From Neoroseomonas terrae (lineage in GTDB: Bacteria; Pseudomonadota; Alphaproteobacteria; Acetobacterales; Acetobacteraceae): DNA of 64,000 bases. Location: contig NZ_JAAEDI010000004.1 of assembly GCF_018129025.1 (NCBI RefSeq), positions 124,001 to 188,000 of the forward strand, given 5' to 3'. Position numbers and translations under genes: made by a program. The notes under the pieces are model-generated. The model ran no database searches and had not been told where the DNA came from. It saw only the letters and a list, made by a program, of their open reading frames with translations. This document shows, one piece after another, positions 17,192-26,777 of this stretch; within the stretch, counting starts at the first letter, position 1, and the number at the start of each line of letters is the position of its first letter.

Positions 17192-18331
17192 ATGAACGCG
17201 CCCACCCTCGCCACGATCCCGCAGGCCGACCCCGGCGCCGGCTACCGCGCGCAGAAGGCCGAGATCGACGCCGCCGTCGCGCGCGCGCTGGAATCCGGCT
17301 GGTACATCCTCGGCAAGGAAGGCACCGCCTTCGAGACGGAATTCGCCGACTGGCTCGGCCTGAACCGCGCCGTCGGCTGCGCCAACGGGACCGACGCGCT
17401 GGCGCTGATCCTGCGCGGCCTCGGCATCGGGCCGGGGATGACGGTCGCCACGGTCTCCCACACCGCGGTCGCGACGGTCGCCGCGGTCGAGATGACCGGC
17501 GCGACGCCATTGCTGCTCGACATCGACCCCGACACCTACACCATGGACGCGGATGAGCTGCTCTCCGTCCTCGATGACCCGCCGCCGGGCCTGCCGCCCA
17601 TCAAGGCGGTGATCCCGGTGCATCTGTACGGCCAGGCCTGCGATCTCCGTCCCATGCTGGAGGCGACCCGGGACGCCGGCATTCCGCTGATCGAGGATTG
17701 CGCCCAGGCGCATGGCGCGACGCTGGACGGGCAGAAGCTCGGGACCTTCGGCACAGCAGCGGCGTTCAGCCTGTACCCGACCAAGAATCTCGGCGCGCTC
17801 GGCGATGGCGGGGTGCTGGCGACGGATGATGCCGATCTCGCCGACCGCATCGCCGCCATCCGCCAGTATGGGTGGAAGGAGCGCTACATCAGCGCGATGG
17901 TCGGCGTGAATTCCCGGCTGGACGAGGTGCAGGCGGCGATCCTGCGCGTGAAGCTGACGGCGCTCGATGCCGGCAATGCGCGCCGGCAGGCCATTGCCGC
18001 GGCGTATGACGAGGCGCTGGCCGGCGGGCCGATCGAGGCGCCGATGCGCCGGCCGGGCGCCGGCCACGTCTTCCACCAATACGTCCTGCGCTGCCCGAAC
18101 CGGGCCGAGGCGCAGGCGCATTTCAAGGCGCTTGGCGTCGGCACCGGCATTCACTACCCGGTGCCGGTCCATCTCCAGGCGGCCTACAAGGATCGCACGC
18201 CGCTCGGCCCCGCCGGCTGCGCCGAGACGGCGCGCGCGGCGGAGGAAGTGCTCAGCGTCCCGATGTATCCGGAACTGTCGGATGCGCAGGTGGAGCGGAT
18301 CTGCGGGGCGCTGCGCGGCCTGGCGGGGTGA
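17192..18331 (+). CDS. DegT/DnrJ/EryC1/StrS-family PLP sugar aminotransferase
   Basis: The 379-residue protein has the fold-type I features of nucleotide-sugar aminotransferases: ANGTDAL at residues 64-70 for phosphate binding, D169 in PLIEDCAQAHGA contacting the PLP pyridine, and K198 in SLYPTKNLGALGDGG as the Schiff-base Lys. GIHYPVPVHLQAAY near the C-terminus is typical of enzymes acting on UDP- or dTDP-keto sugars. The ATG lies 13 bp after the epimerase gene, which suggests coupled synthesis of an amino sugar. Confidence 0.93.
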   Translation: MNAPTLATIPQADPGAGYRAQKAEIDAAVARALESGWYILGKEGTAFETEFADWLGLNRAVGCANGTDALALILRGLGIGPGMTVATVSHTAVATVAAVEMTGATPLLLDIDPDTYTMDADELLSVLDDPPPGLPPIKAVIPVHLYGQACDLRPMLEATRDAGIPLIEDCAQAHGATLDGQKLGTFGTAAAFSLYPTKNLGALGDGGVLATDDADLADRIAAIRQYGWKERYISAMVGVNSRLDEVQAAILRVKLTALDAGNARRQAIAAAYDEALAGGPIEAPMRRPGAGHVFHQYVLRCPNRAEAQAHFKALGVGTGIHYPVPVHLQAAYKDRTPLGPAGCAETARAAEEVLSVPMYPELSDAQVERICGALRGLAG

Positions 18332-18449
18332 AGGGAACGGGCGGATGCCCCGTGGTGGCAGCCGCGCGGTCACTCTTGTGTTGAAATGAGGTCGCGCTTG
18401 CCGTGATCATGCCGTCCTCCGTGGCCGCGGGCCACGGGAGGGAACGGCG

Positions 18450-19337
18450 ATGGCGATCGCGATCCGCCCGGCCACCTCTGAGGATCTCGACCCGGCCCAG
18501 CGCCTTGTCGAGCGCGGTATCCTCGACCTACGTGCGCGCCATGGGGTCGGCCTCCCGCTGGCGCTCGGCCCGCCCGATTTCCAGCGCCCCTGCCTCGAGG
18601 AGGACCCATCGGGGCTTTGGGTAGGCGAGGCCGAGGGCACGGTGCGCGGCTTCGGCTTCAGCTGGATGTGCGAGCGCTTCTGGTTCCTGGCGCAGCTTTT
18701 CGTGGAACCGGGCGAACAGGGGAGTGGCCTTGGCCGGACGCTGCTGTCGCGCACGATGGAGCAGGCGCGGCGGCGGGGTGCCGAAAACCTTGCGCTCATC
18801 ACTTTCGCCTATAACCGCGTCTCGACCGGACTCTACATCCGCCACGGGATGTTTCCGCGCGAGCCGATCTACCTCATGGCCGCGCCAGCCGGCGCAGTAG
18901 GGTTGCCCGAGCCGGCCCCCGATCTCGATGCCGTGCCGGCCGAAAGCAGCTGGATGCGTCAGATCGACGAAGCGGTGCTCGGCTTCGGGCGCGACCGGCA
19001 CCACGCCATGCTGCTGGCCGGCGGCGAGACCGCGCTCGGCTTCGCGCGCGGCGGCCGGATCGTGGGCTATGCCTATGTCTCGACGATAACAGGCCATGTC
19101 GGCCCGGCGGCGATCCTGCCCGGCGAGGATGTCGCGGGGGTGCTGCGACGGGCGCTCCGCGTCGCACTCTCTGGCGGCGCGAAGAGCGCATCGATCTTCG
19201 TGCCGGGGCGCTGCGGCCCCGGCCTGTCGGCGATGACCGAAGCCGGCCTGCGGATCGAGGAGCCCTTCGTGCTGCTCGCCGCGCGGCCATTCGGCATCTG
19301 GGACAACTACGTGCCGGCCGATCCGGGATACATGTGA
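18450..19337 (+). CDS. GNAT-family N-acetyltransferase, two-domain
   Basis: The 295-residue protein has an N-terminal GNAT domain (IRPATSEDLDPAQRLVERG). The acetyl-CoA loop is in LFVEPGEQGSGLGRTLLSR (Q/GxxGxG/A pattern), and the following ITFAYNRVSTGLYIRHGMFP is a typical C-terminal GNAT segment. The second half (from about residue 150) repeats a degenerate GNAT-like pattern without a complete CoA loop. The substrate is unknown. It lies about 118 bp downstream of the aminotransferase on the same strand; a role in acetylating the amino sugar is possible but unproven. Confidence 0.78.
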   Translation: MAIAIRPATSEDLDPAQRLVERGILDLRARHGVGLPLALGPPDFQRPCLEEDPSGLWVGEAEGTVRGFGFSWMCERFWFLAQLFVEPGEQGSGLGRTLLSRTMEQARRRGAENLALITFAYNRVSTGLYIRHGMFPREPIYLMAAPAGAVGLPEPAPDLDAVPAESSWMRQIDEAVLGFGRDRHHAMLLAGGETALGFARGGRIVGYAYVSTITGHVGPAAILPGEDVAGVLRRALRVALSGGAKSASIFVPGRCGPGLSAMTEAGLRIEEPFVLLAARPFGIWDNYVPADPGYM

Positions 19338-19353
19338 CGGGCCGGCGCGCCGC

Positions 19354-20073
19354 TCAGCGCGCCTCCAGCGCCTGGATGATCGGTTCCATGCTGTGCGGGT
19401 GCGGCGCCTGCGTCGGGCAGGCGATGGTCTGCAGCGGCATGCCGACATGGCTGCCGAACATGCTCACCGGATCCCAGTTCCCGCGGAAATTGGCGATGGG
19501 GACGAAAGCGTCGGAGCCGGTCGCGGCCACCGCCTGGTTCAGCGCCGTCACCAGCGCGCCGCCCAGCCCGAGGCTGCCGAGGCTCGCGAGGAAGCTGACG
19601 CCCGCCGACCCCGCACCACCCACCGCGGCGCGGATCGGGTTGGAGGAAAGCTGGTTGACCAGCGCGAGCGCGCCCGGCGAGTTCCAGGTGATGCCCGGCA
19701 AGCCTAGGATGGCGCCCACCATCTGCACGAAGGCGCCGCCCAGGGAATGGCCGGTCAGCCAAGTGATCTCGGCCTGGCGCGAGACGCCGGCGGTGAACTC
19801 CAGCGCGTCGTTCAGCTTCATGGCCAGCGCATTCAGCCCCATGCCGATGCCGCCGAGGTCGGCTGCGACGGCATCCTTCAGGTTCGCCGTGCCGCGGAAG
19901 CAGACGCAGGCGATCTTGTTGCCCGACCCCCGCCAGTACACGCGCGCGCAGAAATTGTCGTTCTCGTACAGGTCCTGGACCTGGCTGGTGTGCCAGTCGC
20001 GCAGCATGCTGGAATCAGCCGTGCGCGTGTAGATGTCGTTGGCAATGCGGGCCATGTTGAGGATGTCGTACAT
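19354..20073 (-). CDS. Lipase class 3 (alpha/beta hydrolase) protein
   Basis: The 239-residue protein has the nucleophile elbow TGHSLGGAF with S110, and the preceding CVCFRGTANLKDAVAADL segment that forms the oxyanion region of class 3 lipases. Asp 201 (NWDPVSMFG) and a late His (H209 or H227) are candidates for the rest of the triad. There is no signal peptide, so it appears cytosolic or is exported by an unknown route. The long Gly/Ala-rich insert at residues 150-175 may be a lid or membrane-contact segment. It converges on the GNAT gene. Confidence 0.78.
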   Translation of the reverse strand: MYDILNMARIANDIYTRTADSSMLRDWHTSQVQDLYENDNFCARVYWRGSGNKIACVCFRGTANLKDAVAADLGGIGMGLNALAMKLNDALEFTAGVSRQAEITWLTGHSLGGAFVQMVGAILGLPGITWNSPGALALVNQLSSNPIRAAVGGAGSAGVSFLASLGSLGLGGALVTALNQAVAATGSDAFVPIANFRGNWDPVSMFGSHVGMPLQTIACPTQAPHPHSMEPIIQALEAR

Positions 20074-20350
20074 CGTCGCCTTCGATCCGTAGAATGTCGA
20101 TGCGGCGGCATACGGCGCTGGTGTTCGTACCGATAGCGATCCAGGTCACAGGCGCGGGATGCGCCTGAAACGCTTCATCGAGCGCAAACGTTCCTGGCAC
20201 GACGACTCGGCGTGCGGTTCCCCGTCGATTGCATACCGCAGCACGGCGCGAAGCGGTAATTAGCCGCCTCGGCCGGATCGTAGCCTGCCCACGGTACGCG
20301 AAGGCCACGCGCGGATCGCATCCGTGGCCGAGGCGTTGCTTAGCGTCGTA

Positions 20351-21349
20351 TCAGGCGGCGCTCCGCCGTCCCCAGCCGGCATTCACCAGAGGCGAGCCGG
20401 CGCCGAGCCGCTGTCGCGCTGTCGCGTATTCCGCTGCCAGCCGGTCGACCAGCGCGGCGGCGGGCACGATCTCCTTGAGCCCGCTCACCGACTGGCCGGC
20501 GCCCCAGATGTCCTTCCACTTGCGCTTGCGGTCGGTGCCGAAGTTCATCTGCGATCCCTCGATACCCGCGAGGTTCTCGGGGTCCAGGCCCGCGGCGCGC
20601 AGCGATGGCTTCAGGTAGTTGCCGTGCACCCCGGTGATGAGGTTGGTGTAGATGATGTCCGCCGCGCCGGCGCCGACGATCATCGCTTTGTAATCCTCGA
20701 CCGCGCGGGCTTCCTGCGTCGCGATGAAGGCCGTGCCCATATAGGCGAAGTCGGCGCCCATCGCCTCGGCGGCGAGGATTGAGCGGCCATGCGCCATGGC
20801 GCCCGACAGCGCGATCGGCCCGTCGAACCAGGCGCGGGTCTCCTGCAGCATCGCGAAGGGGGATTGCGCGCCGGCGTGCCCGCCCGCGCCGGCAGCGACG
20901 AGCACCAGCCCATCGGCGCCTTTCTCGATCGCCTTGTGAGCGAAGGTCTGGTTGATCACGTCGTGGATGATGTGGCCGCCATAGGAATGGACGGCGTCGT
21001 TCACCTCGGGCCGCGCGCCGAGGCTGCTGATGATCAGCGGCACCTTGTGCTTCACGCACAGCGCGAGGTCCTGCTCCAGCCGATCGTTTGACCGGTGCAC
21101 GATCAGGTTGATGGCGAAGGGGGCGGCGGGGCGGTCGGGATACGCCGCGTCATGCGCCGCCAGCCGTTCCTTGATCTCGGCGAGCCACTCGTCGAGCTGC
21201 TCGACCGGCCGGGCGTTGAGCGACGGCATGGATCCGATCACACCCGAGGTGCATTGCGCCACCACGAGGTCCGGCACCGAGATGATGAACAGCGGCGAGC
21301 CGATCAGCGGCAGCCGCAGGCGGCCCTTGAGGGTTTCGAGCAGGGTCAT
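20351..21349 (-). CDS. Nitronate monooxygenase / 2-nitropropane dioxygenase family
   Basis: The 332-residue FMN TIM-barrel protein has LPLIGSPLFIISVPDLVVA at its N-terminus, the family motif VAAGAGGHAG with catalytic-type H158, and GADFAYMGTAFIATQEA for FMN phosphate binding. It oxidises alkyl nitronates such as propionate 3-nitronate with O2 in class I members. The closely related enoyl reductase FabK shares the fold, but HAG and the C-terminal region favour the NMO group. It follows the beta-lactamase-fold gene in the same direction, 73 bp downstream. Confidence 0.85.
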   Translation of the reverse strand: MTLLETLKGRLRLPLIGSPLFIISVPDLVVAQCTSGVIGSMPSLNARPVEQLDEWLAEIKERLAAHDAAYPDRPAAPFAINLIVHRSNDRLEQDLALCVKHKVPLIISSLGARPEVNDAVHSYGGHIIHDVINQTFAHKAIEKGADGLVLVAAGAGGHAGAQSPFAMLQETRAWFDGPIALSGAMAHGRSILAAEAMGADFAYMGTAFIATQEARAVEDYKAMIVGAGAADIIYTNLITGVHGNYLKPSLRAAGLDPENLAGIEGSQMNFGTDRKRKWKDIWGAGQSVSGLKEIVPAAALVDRLAAEYATARQRLGAGSPLVNAGWGRRSAA

Positions 21350-21422
21350 GGCGGTTCCTCGTACGTCGCGCCAAGCCTTGCCGGGTTGGGCGACGCTTGT
21401 CGAGGTCCGCCCAACCGATCGG

Positions 21423-22391
21423 TCAGGCGAGGGCGGCGATGGTGCGCGCCAGCGCGGCGCGGAGCGTGGCGGCGAGCCGCTCCGCCACCGGCGGCGCGCT
21501 GTCGGCCTCGCCTGGCCAGTTGGCGCCCCAGAAGAAGGTCGCCCGCACGGGGCCGGCTATCATCTGCCCGGCGACGGCGATGGCCTGCGTCCCGTTCCAG
21601 TCGATACTGCCGCCCTTGCCATAGGCCATGATGTCCGCCGGGGCGACGCGCGGCATGGCATCCGCCCAGGAACTGATGCGCTTGAACTCGGCAAGGGAGG
21701 AAGGCTGCGCAAAGACCTCCCCGCCAAGAGCCCGGCCGTACCAGGTGCAGAGATCCTGTGCCGTGCTCACCATCGTCTCGTGCGGATTGATCACCGGCAG
21801 CATCGGGCCCGTCGCCTGCCCCTCGGCAAGCGCCTGCACCCGCGCCCAGCCGAGGTCGGTGCCTGGCGGCGCTCCGGCAAGGGTCGAGAACATGATGCGC
21901 GTGCTGTCGGGTAGCCGGGTGCTGCCGGCCAGGCCCATCTCGGCAATCAGGCGGCGCACCCGGGGCGCGCCGATGCGACGCAGCGCCATGTCGGTCGCGG
22001 TGTTGTCGCTGTGGCTGATCATCGCCTCCAGCGCCGTGCGTGCGGAGGCGGTGCCGGTGAGGCCGCCGAGGACCGGGCTGACCAGGGAGCGGACCTCGTC
22101 GTTGACGGGCAGCGGCTCGTCGAGCGAGAGCCGTCCCGCCTCGACCTCCTGCAGCCAGGCGCCGAGGATGAAGGTCTTGAGGCAGCTTCCGACGAAGACG
22201 GGCGCCGTCTCCCGGTGCGCAGCGCGCAGGCGGCCCTTGGGGCCGGTGGCGTCGATCAGCGCGGCGGTGTCGCCGGGCAGGCCGGCGAAGCGGCGGACCG
22301 CCTCATCAAGCGCGGCGTCCGTGGCCGGCTGAGCGACGGCGCCCGCAACCGGCCCGGCGGCGAGCAGCAGGGGAAGGCGGCGGCGTTGCAT
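21423..22391 (-). CDS. Class A beta-lactamase-fold serine hydrolase
   Basis: The 322-residue exported protein has a signal peptide (LPLLLAAGPVAGAVAQ). The three serine-acylase motifs are S69-C-L-K72, S128-D-N130 (SHSDNTATD) and K259-G-G261 in place of KTG. I could not find the ExxLN omega-loop Glu that drives deacylation in true class A beta-lactamases, so it is more likely a penicillin-binding or esterase-like hydrolase than a resistance enzyme. It is divergent from the carbamoyltransferase gene. Confidence 0.8.
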   Translation of the reverse strand: MQRRRLPLLLAAGPVAGAVAQPATDAALDEAVRRFAGLPGDTAALIDATGPKGRLRAAHRETAPVFVGSCLKTFILGAWLQEVEAGRLSLDEPLPVNDEVRSLVSPVLGGLTGTASARTALEAMISHSDNTATDMALRRIGAPRVRRLIAEMGLAGSTRLPDSTRIMFSTLAGAPPGTDLGWARVQALAEGQATGPMLPVINPHETMVSTAQDLCTWYGRALGGEVFAQPSSLAEFKRISSWADAMPRVAPADIMAYGKGGSIDWNGTQAIAVAGQMIAGPVRATFFWGANWPGEADSAPPVAERLAATLRAALARTIAALA

Positions 22392-22639
22392 GGCGGGACC
22401 TCGGGGCAGGGCGGGCGGCTACGATGCTCGACCGGCGTCGATGAGGGCAATCGCAATCCCGCGCACCGCACCGAAAGCCGGGTTCGTCGCATGCGATCCT
22501 GGCCGGCGACCCCCGCTACGTGCGCCGCGCCGTCGAGCGGCCCGCCCGGACCGCGGACCATTCCCCGGTCGGGCGATCTGCTCTATCCCCAGGCCCGGTC
22601 GGTCGCCGTGGGCGGCCAGGGAGGGACCGTCGCGCCGTC

Positions 22640-24367
22640 ATGCTCATACTCGGTCTCTTCTCGGGCTATCACGACGCCTCCGCCTGCCTCAGCGATGACT
22701 ACCGCCTGGTCGCGGCGGTGGCCCAGGAACGCATGACGCGCCGCAAGGCCGATGGCGGAAGGCTGCCCATCGAGGCGATGGAGGAGTGCCTGCGGATCGC
22801 CGGCACCGACCGTCGTGAGATCGGTGCCGTGGTGCTCGGCCGCGGTCCGTTCCCCATGCGCTACTACATGCACCTGCCGTTCGACCGCCGCGTGGAACGC
22901 GCCGCTCGCGCGGCAGCGGGGCGGGAGAAGCAGAAGTCGATGGAACGCGAATGCGTCCGCTACCGCCGCCTCGACAGCGAGGCGATGTTCGACGCCGCCC
23001 GCTTCCTCGCCGATCTCGGCCTGCCCGCCGGCATCCCGGTGCGGTTCTTCAACCACCACCTGGCCCATGCCCTGCCGACGCTGTTCCACACCGACTGGGA
23101 AGACGCGCTGATCTACACGTCGGATGGCGGCGGCGACAATGTGCAGTACTCGCTGCGCGCATTCCGCGAGGGCCGCCTCAGCACCTGGTACGGGGAGGAC
23201 GACGAACTCGCCCGGCCGATGCGGATCGACAGCCTCGGCCTGGCCTATGGTTATGCCACGGAGGCGCTCGGCTTCCGCATCAACCGGCACGAAGGCAAGC
23301 TCACGGGCCTCGCCGCCTTCGGCGAGCCTGCGATCGCCCCGGCGCTCGCCGCCCGCTTCACAGTGACTGATGTGGGGGAGGTGCTCTCCGACTTCGCCGA
23401 CAACGCGGCGATGCGCGGCTTCGTCCACGACTGGGCGAGGGGCCAGCCACGCGAAGTCGTCGCCGCATCGGTGCAGAAGGTGCTGGAGGATGCGACGATC
23501 GCGGCGGTCGGACGGCTGCTCGCCCGTGCCGGCGGGACGCGCCGCGTCGGCCTGTCGGGCGGCGTGTTCGGCAATGTCCGGCTGAACCAGAAGCTCGCGG
23601 ATCATTTCGGGCTCGCCGAGATGTTCGTCTATCCGGCGATGAGCGACCAGGGGCTGCCATATGGCGGCGTGCTGCAATACCTGCTCGAGCGCGACGGGAT
23701 GGCGACCTGGCTACGGCAACGCCACCGGCTCGACCACCTCTATCTCGGACGCGACTGGGGGGCGGAGGCCGGCCGCGTCCTCGGCGACACGCCCGGCCTG
23801 CGCGGGGCGGAGAGCGACGGCCTGTCGCCCGCCGCGGCGACGGCGCAGCGCCTCGCCGCGGGGGAGGCGGTGGCGATCTTTACCAAGGGCATGGAGTACG
23901 GCCCGCGCGCGCTCGGCGCGCGATCGATCCTGGCCGCGCCGTTCGACGTCGGCATCAACCAGTCCCTGAACGACCGCTTGGACCGGTCCGAGTTCATGCC
24001 CTTCGCGCCAGTGGTGCGGGAGGAGGACGCGGATGCGATCTTCGACCTCGGCCGCGCCAAGGCCTATGCGGCGCGCTTCATGACCGTGACCTGCGACGTG
24101 AAGCCGGATTGGCGCGGCCGCATCGCCGCCTCGGTCCATGTGGACGGCACGGCGCGGCCGCAGGTGATCGGCCGCGACGCCAACCCACTGTACCACGACA
24201 TCGTCACGGAATTCGCGAAGCTGACCGGCGTGCCGGTGCTGATCAACACGTCGTTCAACGCGCATGAGGAACCGATCATCAACACGCCGCAGGAATGCGC
24301 GCGGGCGCTGCTCGATGATCGCGTGGACGGGGTGGTGACGGAGGACGGGGTGTTCGTGCGGGGGTAG
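22640..24367 (+). CDS. NodU/CmcH-family carbamoyltransferase
   Basis: The 575-residue protein starts with MLILGLFSGYHDASACL, the Kae1-like ATP-binding domain that forms carbamoyl-adenylate. It has FNHHLAHALPT with the metal-binding His residues and a C-terminal domain with EYGPRALGARSILA, the family hallmark. Family members transfer carbamoyl from carbamoyl phosphate to hydroxyls of antibiotics, Nod factors or polysaccharides. The acceptor here is unknown; the sugar nucleotide genes about 5 kb upstream make a surface glycan possible. The ATG at 22640 fits the family start better than upstream codons. Confidence 0.9.
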   Translation: MLILGLFSGYHDASACLSDDYRLVAAVAQERMTRRKADGGRLPIEAMEECLRIAGTDRREIGAVVLGRGPFPMRYYMHLPFDRRVERAARAAAGREKQKSMERECVRYRRLDSEAMFDAARFLADLGLPAGIPVRFFNHHLAHALPTLFHTDWEDALIYTSDGGGDNVQYSLRAFREGRLSTWYGEDDELARPMRIDSLGLAYGYATEALGFRINRHEGKLTGLAAFGEPAIAPALAARFTVTDVGEVLSDFADNAAMRGFVHDWARGQPREVVAASVQKVLEDATIAAVGRLLARAGGTRRVGLSGGVFGNVRLNQKLADHFGLAEMFVYPAMSDQGLPYGGVLQYLLERDGMATWLRQRHRLDHLYLGRDWGAEAGRVLGDTPGLRGAESDGLSPAAATAQRLAAGEAVAIFTKGMEYGPRALGARSILAAPFDVGINQSLNDRLDRSEFMPFAPVVREEDADAIFDLGRAKAYAARFMTVTCDVKPDWRGRIAASVHVDGTARPQVIGRDANPLYHDIVTEFAKLTGVPVLINTSFNAHEEPIINTPQECARALLDDRVDGVVTEDGVFVRG

Positions 24368-24450
24368 GCGCAGCGTGTGAATTGGAGACGGGCGTAACCC
24401 CTTGCCAAGCCTCACCCCGTCACGGATGCCCATCCATGTTGGGTCCGCAT

Positions 24451-24669
24451 AGGCCCGAGGCCTTCGCAAACCATGACCTGGTGTTGGGCCCTGCGGTCAG
24501 TTGCGAGCGGAAAGCCGTCCGTAGCGCGCGCGCCTGGAAGACTCCTCAGGCGTCGGGCGCAGGAGCTTCCTCCGATCGTCCGGCTGCCTTTCGTGCACCG
24601 CGCCGAGTAACGGTTTCCAAAGGCCTCGGGCCTTTGGCGGGGTGGGTCCGGGAGGGGCAGAGCCCCTCC
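24451..24669. repeat. Composite palindromic element, copy 3 (left half degraded)
   Basis: The right half is intact: inner hairpin 24617-24637 (CCAAAGGCC/GGCCTTTGG) and outer hairpin 24651-24669 (GGAGGGGC, AGA, GCCCCTCC). On the left only a short AGGCC/GGCCT pair (24451-24463) remains, followed by GCAAACC and ACCTGGTG, which match the inner border of other copies; the left outer hairpin is missing. It lies between the convergent ends of the carbamoyltransferase and beta-propeller genes. The remainder of the 336 bp gap shows no gene. Confidence 0.75.
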
Positions 24670-24703
24670 TGGCCTTCGCGTGAAAAGCGTCGCGCGCCGC
24701 GTA

Positions 24704-25681
24704 TCAGCCGGGCGTCAGCGCCGCCACCCCGATCCCGGCCTCACCCTGCACCGCGTAGTAGAGAAACACCCGTCCGCCATCCTCCAGGATGCACGGATCG
24801 CGGAGCTGGTTGACCGGGTGATTGATCGCCCCGCGCCAGGATCGTTCAAGCGGAAGATCGGCGCCTTCCCACGCCATCTCGGGACGCAGCAGCACCGTCT
24901 CGCCCTCGGCGCGCCAGGACATCCAGTCGCCGGTGAGGTCGATGGTGGAGAGCAGGATCGATTCCGGCGTGTCGCCGACCCGCGTCCAGAACACCTCCAG
25001 CGCGTCGCCGCGCAGGCGCAGCGCGGTGTGGCGCTGGGTAGCGGGGAACAGGGTCGGGCCGCGTTCGAAGCCTGTCAGCCCGTCCTTGGAGCGGAACATG
25101 ATCCCCGGCATGGCAAGCGCATAGGTCCAGCCGCCATGGTGGAAGACCCGGAAATAGGATGGGCCGAGCAGGTCAGGCAGCGCCTTGAAGCGGATGCCGT
25201 CCTCGGACAGCGCGACGCGGCTGCGCTGCGTCCGGAAATCGGCGAGGCCGTGGAAATACATCACGATCCGCCGGTTCGCCTCATCGACATGCACGTCGGG
25301 GGAGGCGATGTGCGGGCAGGTGGCGTCGATCATCGGGTCGGGGATGCCGGTCGTGCCCTCGGGCGCGCGGCCGGGCAGGCGGTCGCCGCTCTCGACCTCG
25401 GCCGGGATGGCCGGCGGCGTCATCGGGAACAGGCTGTCCGGCAACGCCAGGCTGCCCGGCGCATGCACTTTCCACGGCCCTTCCGGCGCATCGGCATAGG
25501 CGAGGCGGATGTAGTCGCCCTTGTGGTCGGCGAAGTAGCAATAGTAGCGGCCGAGGCGATCCTTCACCCAATCCGGCACGCGGATGACCGACGGGCCCTG
25601 GATGTTCGCGCCCATGCGGTCGTCCATGCCCGGGCGGATCGCCGGGTTGCCGGGTAGGCGGCTGACTGAGTAGCGGGTCAT
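24704..25681 (-). CDS. Hypothetical protein resembling five-bladed beta-propeller glycosidases
   Basis: The 325-residue protein has repeated short strands with motifs such as RYYCYFADHKGDYIRLAYAD and INHPVNQLRDPCILEDGGR, which resemble GH43/GH32-type five-bladed propellers that act on sugars. LRDPCILEDGGRVFLYYAV is the pattern of the conserved Asp-bearing blade. No signal peptide is visible. I cannot assign catalytic residues or a substrate. Its start is 4 bp from the end of the upstream Bug-type binding protein gene, suggesting co-transcription. Confidence 0.6.
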   Translation of the reverse strand: MTRYSVSRLPGNPAIRPGMDDRMGANIQGPSVIRVPDWVKDRLGRYYCYFADHKGDYIRLAYADAPEGPWKVHAPGSLALPDSLFPMTPPAIPAEVESGDRLPGRAPEGTTGIPDPMIDATCPHIASPDVHVDEANRRIVMYFHGLADFRTQRSRVALSEDGIRFKALPDLLGPSYFRVFHHGGWTYALAMPGIMFRSKDGLTGFERGPTLFPATQRHTALRLRGDALEVFWTRVGDTPESILLSTIDLTGDWMSWRAEGETVLLRPEMAWEGADLPLERSWRGAINHPVNQLRDPCILEDGGRVFLYYAVQGEAGIGVAALTPG

Positions 25682-25685
25682 TCTT

Positions 25686-26663
25686 TCACTCCGATCGCAG
25701 GCCGAGTTCGGCAACCAGCGCGCCGAATCGCGCATGGTCGCGGCGCATCTGCTCGGCGAGCGCCTCGGGGCCCAGGTCGAACAGGCCTGCCCCGGCCGGC
25801 ATGCGCGTCGCGAAGGCAGGCACGGCAAGGGCTGCCTTGGTGTCGGCAGCGATGCGCGCGGTGATCTCCCGCGGCAGGCCGGCCGGTCCGAGTACCGCCT
25901 GCCAGGCATGGGCGAATTCCACCTGCGGCGCGACCTCGGCGATCGAGGGCGCATCCGGCAGTTCCGGCATGCGTCGGCGCGGCGTCGCGACCACGGCGCG
26001 CAGCTCTCCCGTCTGGATCGCCGGCTGCACCACCGAGAAGCTGTCCATCGTCGCCTGCACCCGGCCCGCCAGCAGGTCTGCGAGGCCGGCAGGGCTGGTG
26101 CGGTAGGGGACGTGCTGCGCGGGGAAGTCCAGCCCGCGCCGCAGGATCTCGAAGTTCAGGTGCGGCACGGTGCCGTTGCCGGCGGAGTAGTAGAAGAAGG
26201 GGTCGTTCGCCGGCCGCGCCCGCGCCGCCGCGACGAAATCGGGCAGCGTCGTGATGCCGAGATCGCTGCGCAACGTCAGTGCACCGGATGAGACGGTGAC
26301 GCCGGCAACCGGCGTCAGGTCCCGCAACGGGTCGTAGGGTGCGCGCGTCATATGCGGCGTGATGACCAGCGCCGCCATGGCGACCAGACCGAGCGTGTAG
26401 CCGTCGGGCGCCGCGCGGGCGATCTGCTGGACACCGATCGCACCGCCCGCGCCCGGCTGGTTGTCGGCGACGACACGCTGGTTCCAGCGCTGCTGGAGAT
26501 CCTCGGCCAGCACGCGGGCGACATGGTCGGCCAGGTTGCCCGCCCCGTAGGGCACCACCAACCGCACCGGCTTGCTCGGCCATCCCGCCTGGGCGAAGGC
26601 GAGGCGCGGCGCGGCGAGCGATGCCGCCCCCACCAGGACGAGGCGGCGCGATGCGCTGGCCAT
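25686..26663 (-). CDS. Bug-family tripartite tricarboxylate transporter binding protein
   Basis: The 325-residue protein has a signal peptide with paired Arg (MASASRRLVLVGAASLAAP) and the Bug/TctC core: PSKPVRLVVPYGAG, NQPGAGGAIGVQQIARAAPDGYTL, and APSIAEVAPQ late in the sequence. These bind carboxylated or amidated small molecules in the periplasm. No tctA or tctB membrane genes are nearby, so it is an orphan. It is co-directional with the beta-propeller gene and divergent from the PEPC-like gene. Confidence 0.9.
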   Translation of the reverse strand: MASASRRLVLVGAASLAAPRLAFAQAGWPSKPVRLVVPYGAGNLADHVARVLAEDLQQRWNQRVVADNQPGAGGAIGVQQIARAAPDGYTLGLVAMAALVITPHMTRAPYDPLRDLTPVAGVTVSSGALTLRSDLGITTLPDFVAAARARPANDPFFYYSAGNGTVPHLNFEILRRGLDFPAQHVPYRTSPAGLADLLAGRVQATMDSFSVVQPAIQTGELRAVVATPRRRMPELPDAPSIAEVAPQVEFAHAWQAVLGPAGLPREITARIAADTKAALAVPAFATRMPAGAGLFDLGPEALAEQMRRDHARFGALVAELGLRSE

Positions 26664-26777
26664 GTGCGTTTCCTCCACCAGTATCGGCGGAAGCTGGCAT
26701 GGGGATCGCAGGCCGGCAACGCGGCCTCCGGCGTTTGAGACTCGCCAGAGGCTCCTTCGCGGGTGCAGCATGCGTCG

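Noticed and set aside
21423-22391. Antibiotic-resistance beta-lactamase
   Set aside because: The deacylating Glu is not identified, and KGG replaces KTG.
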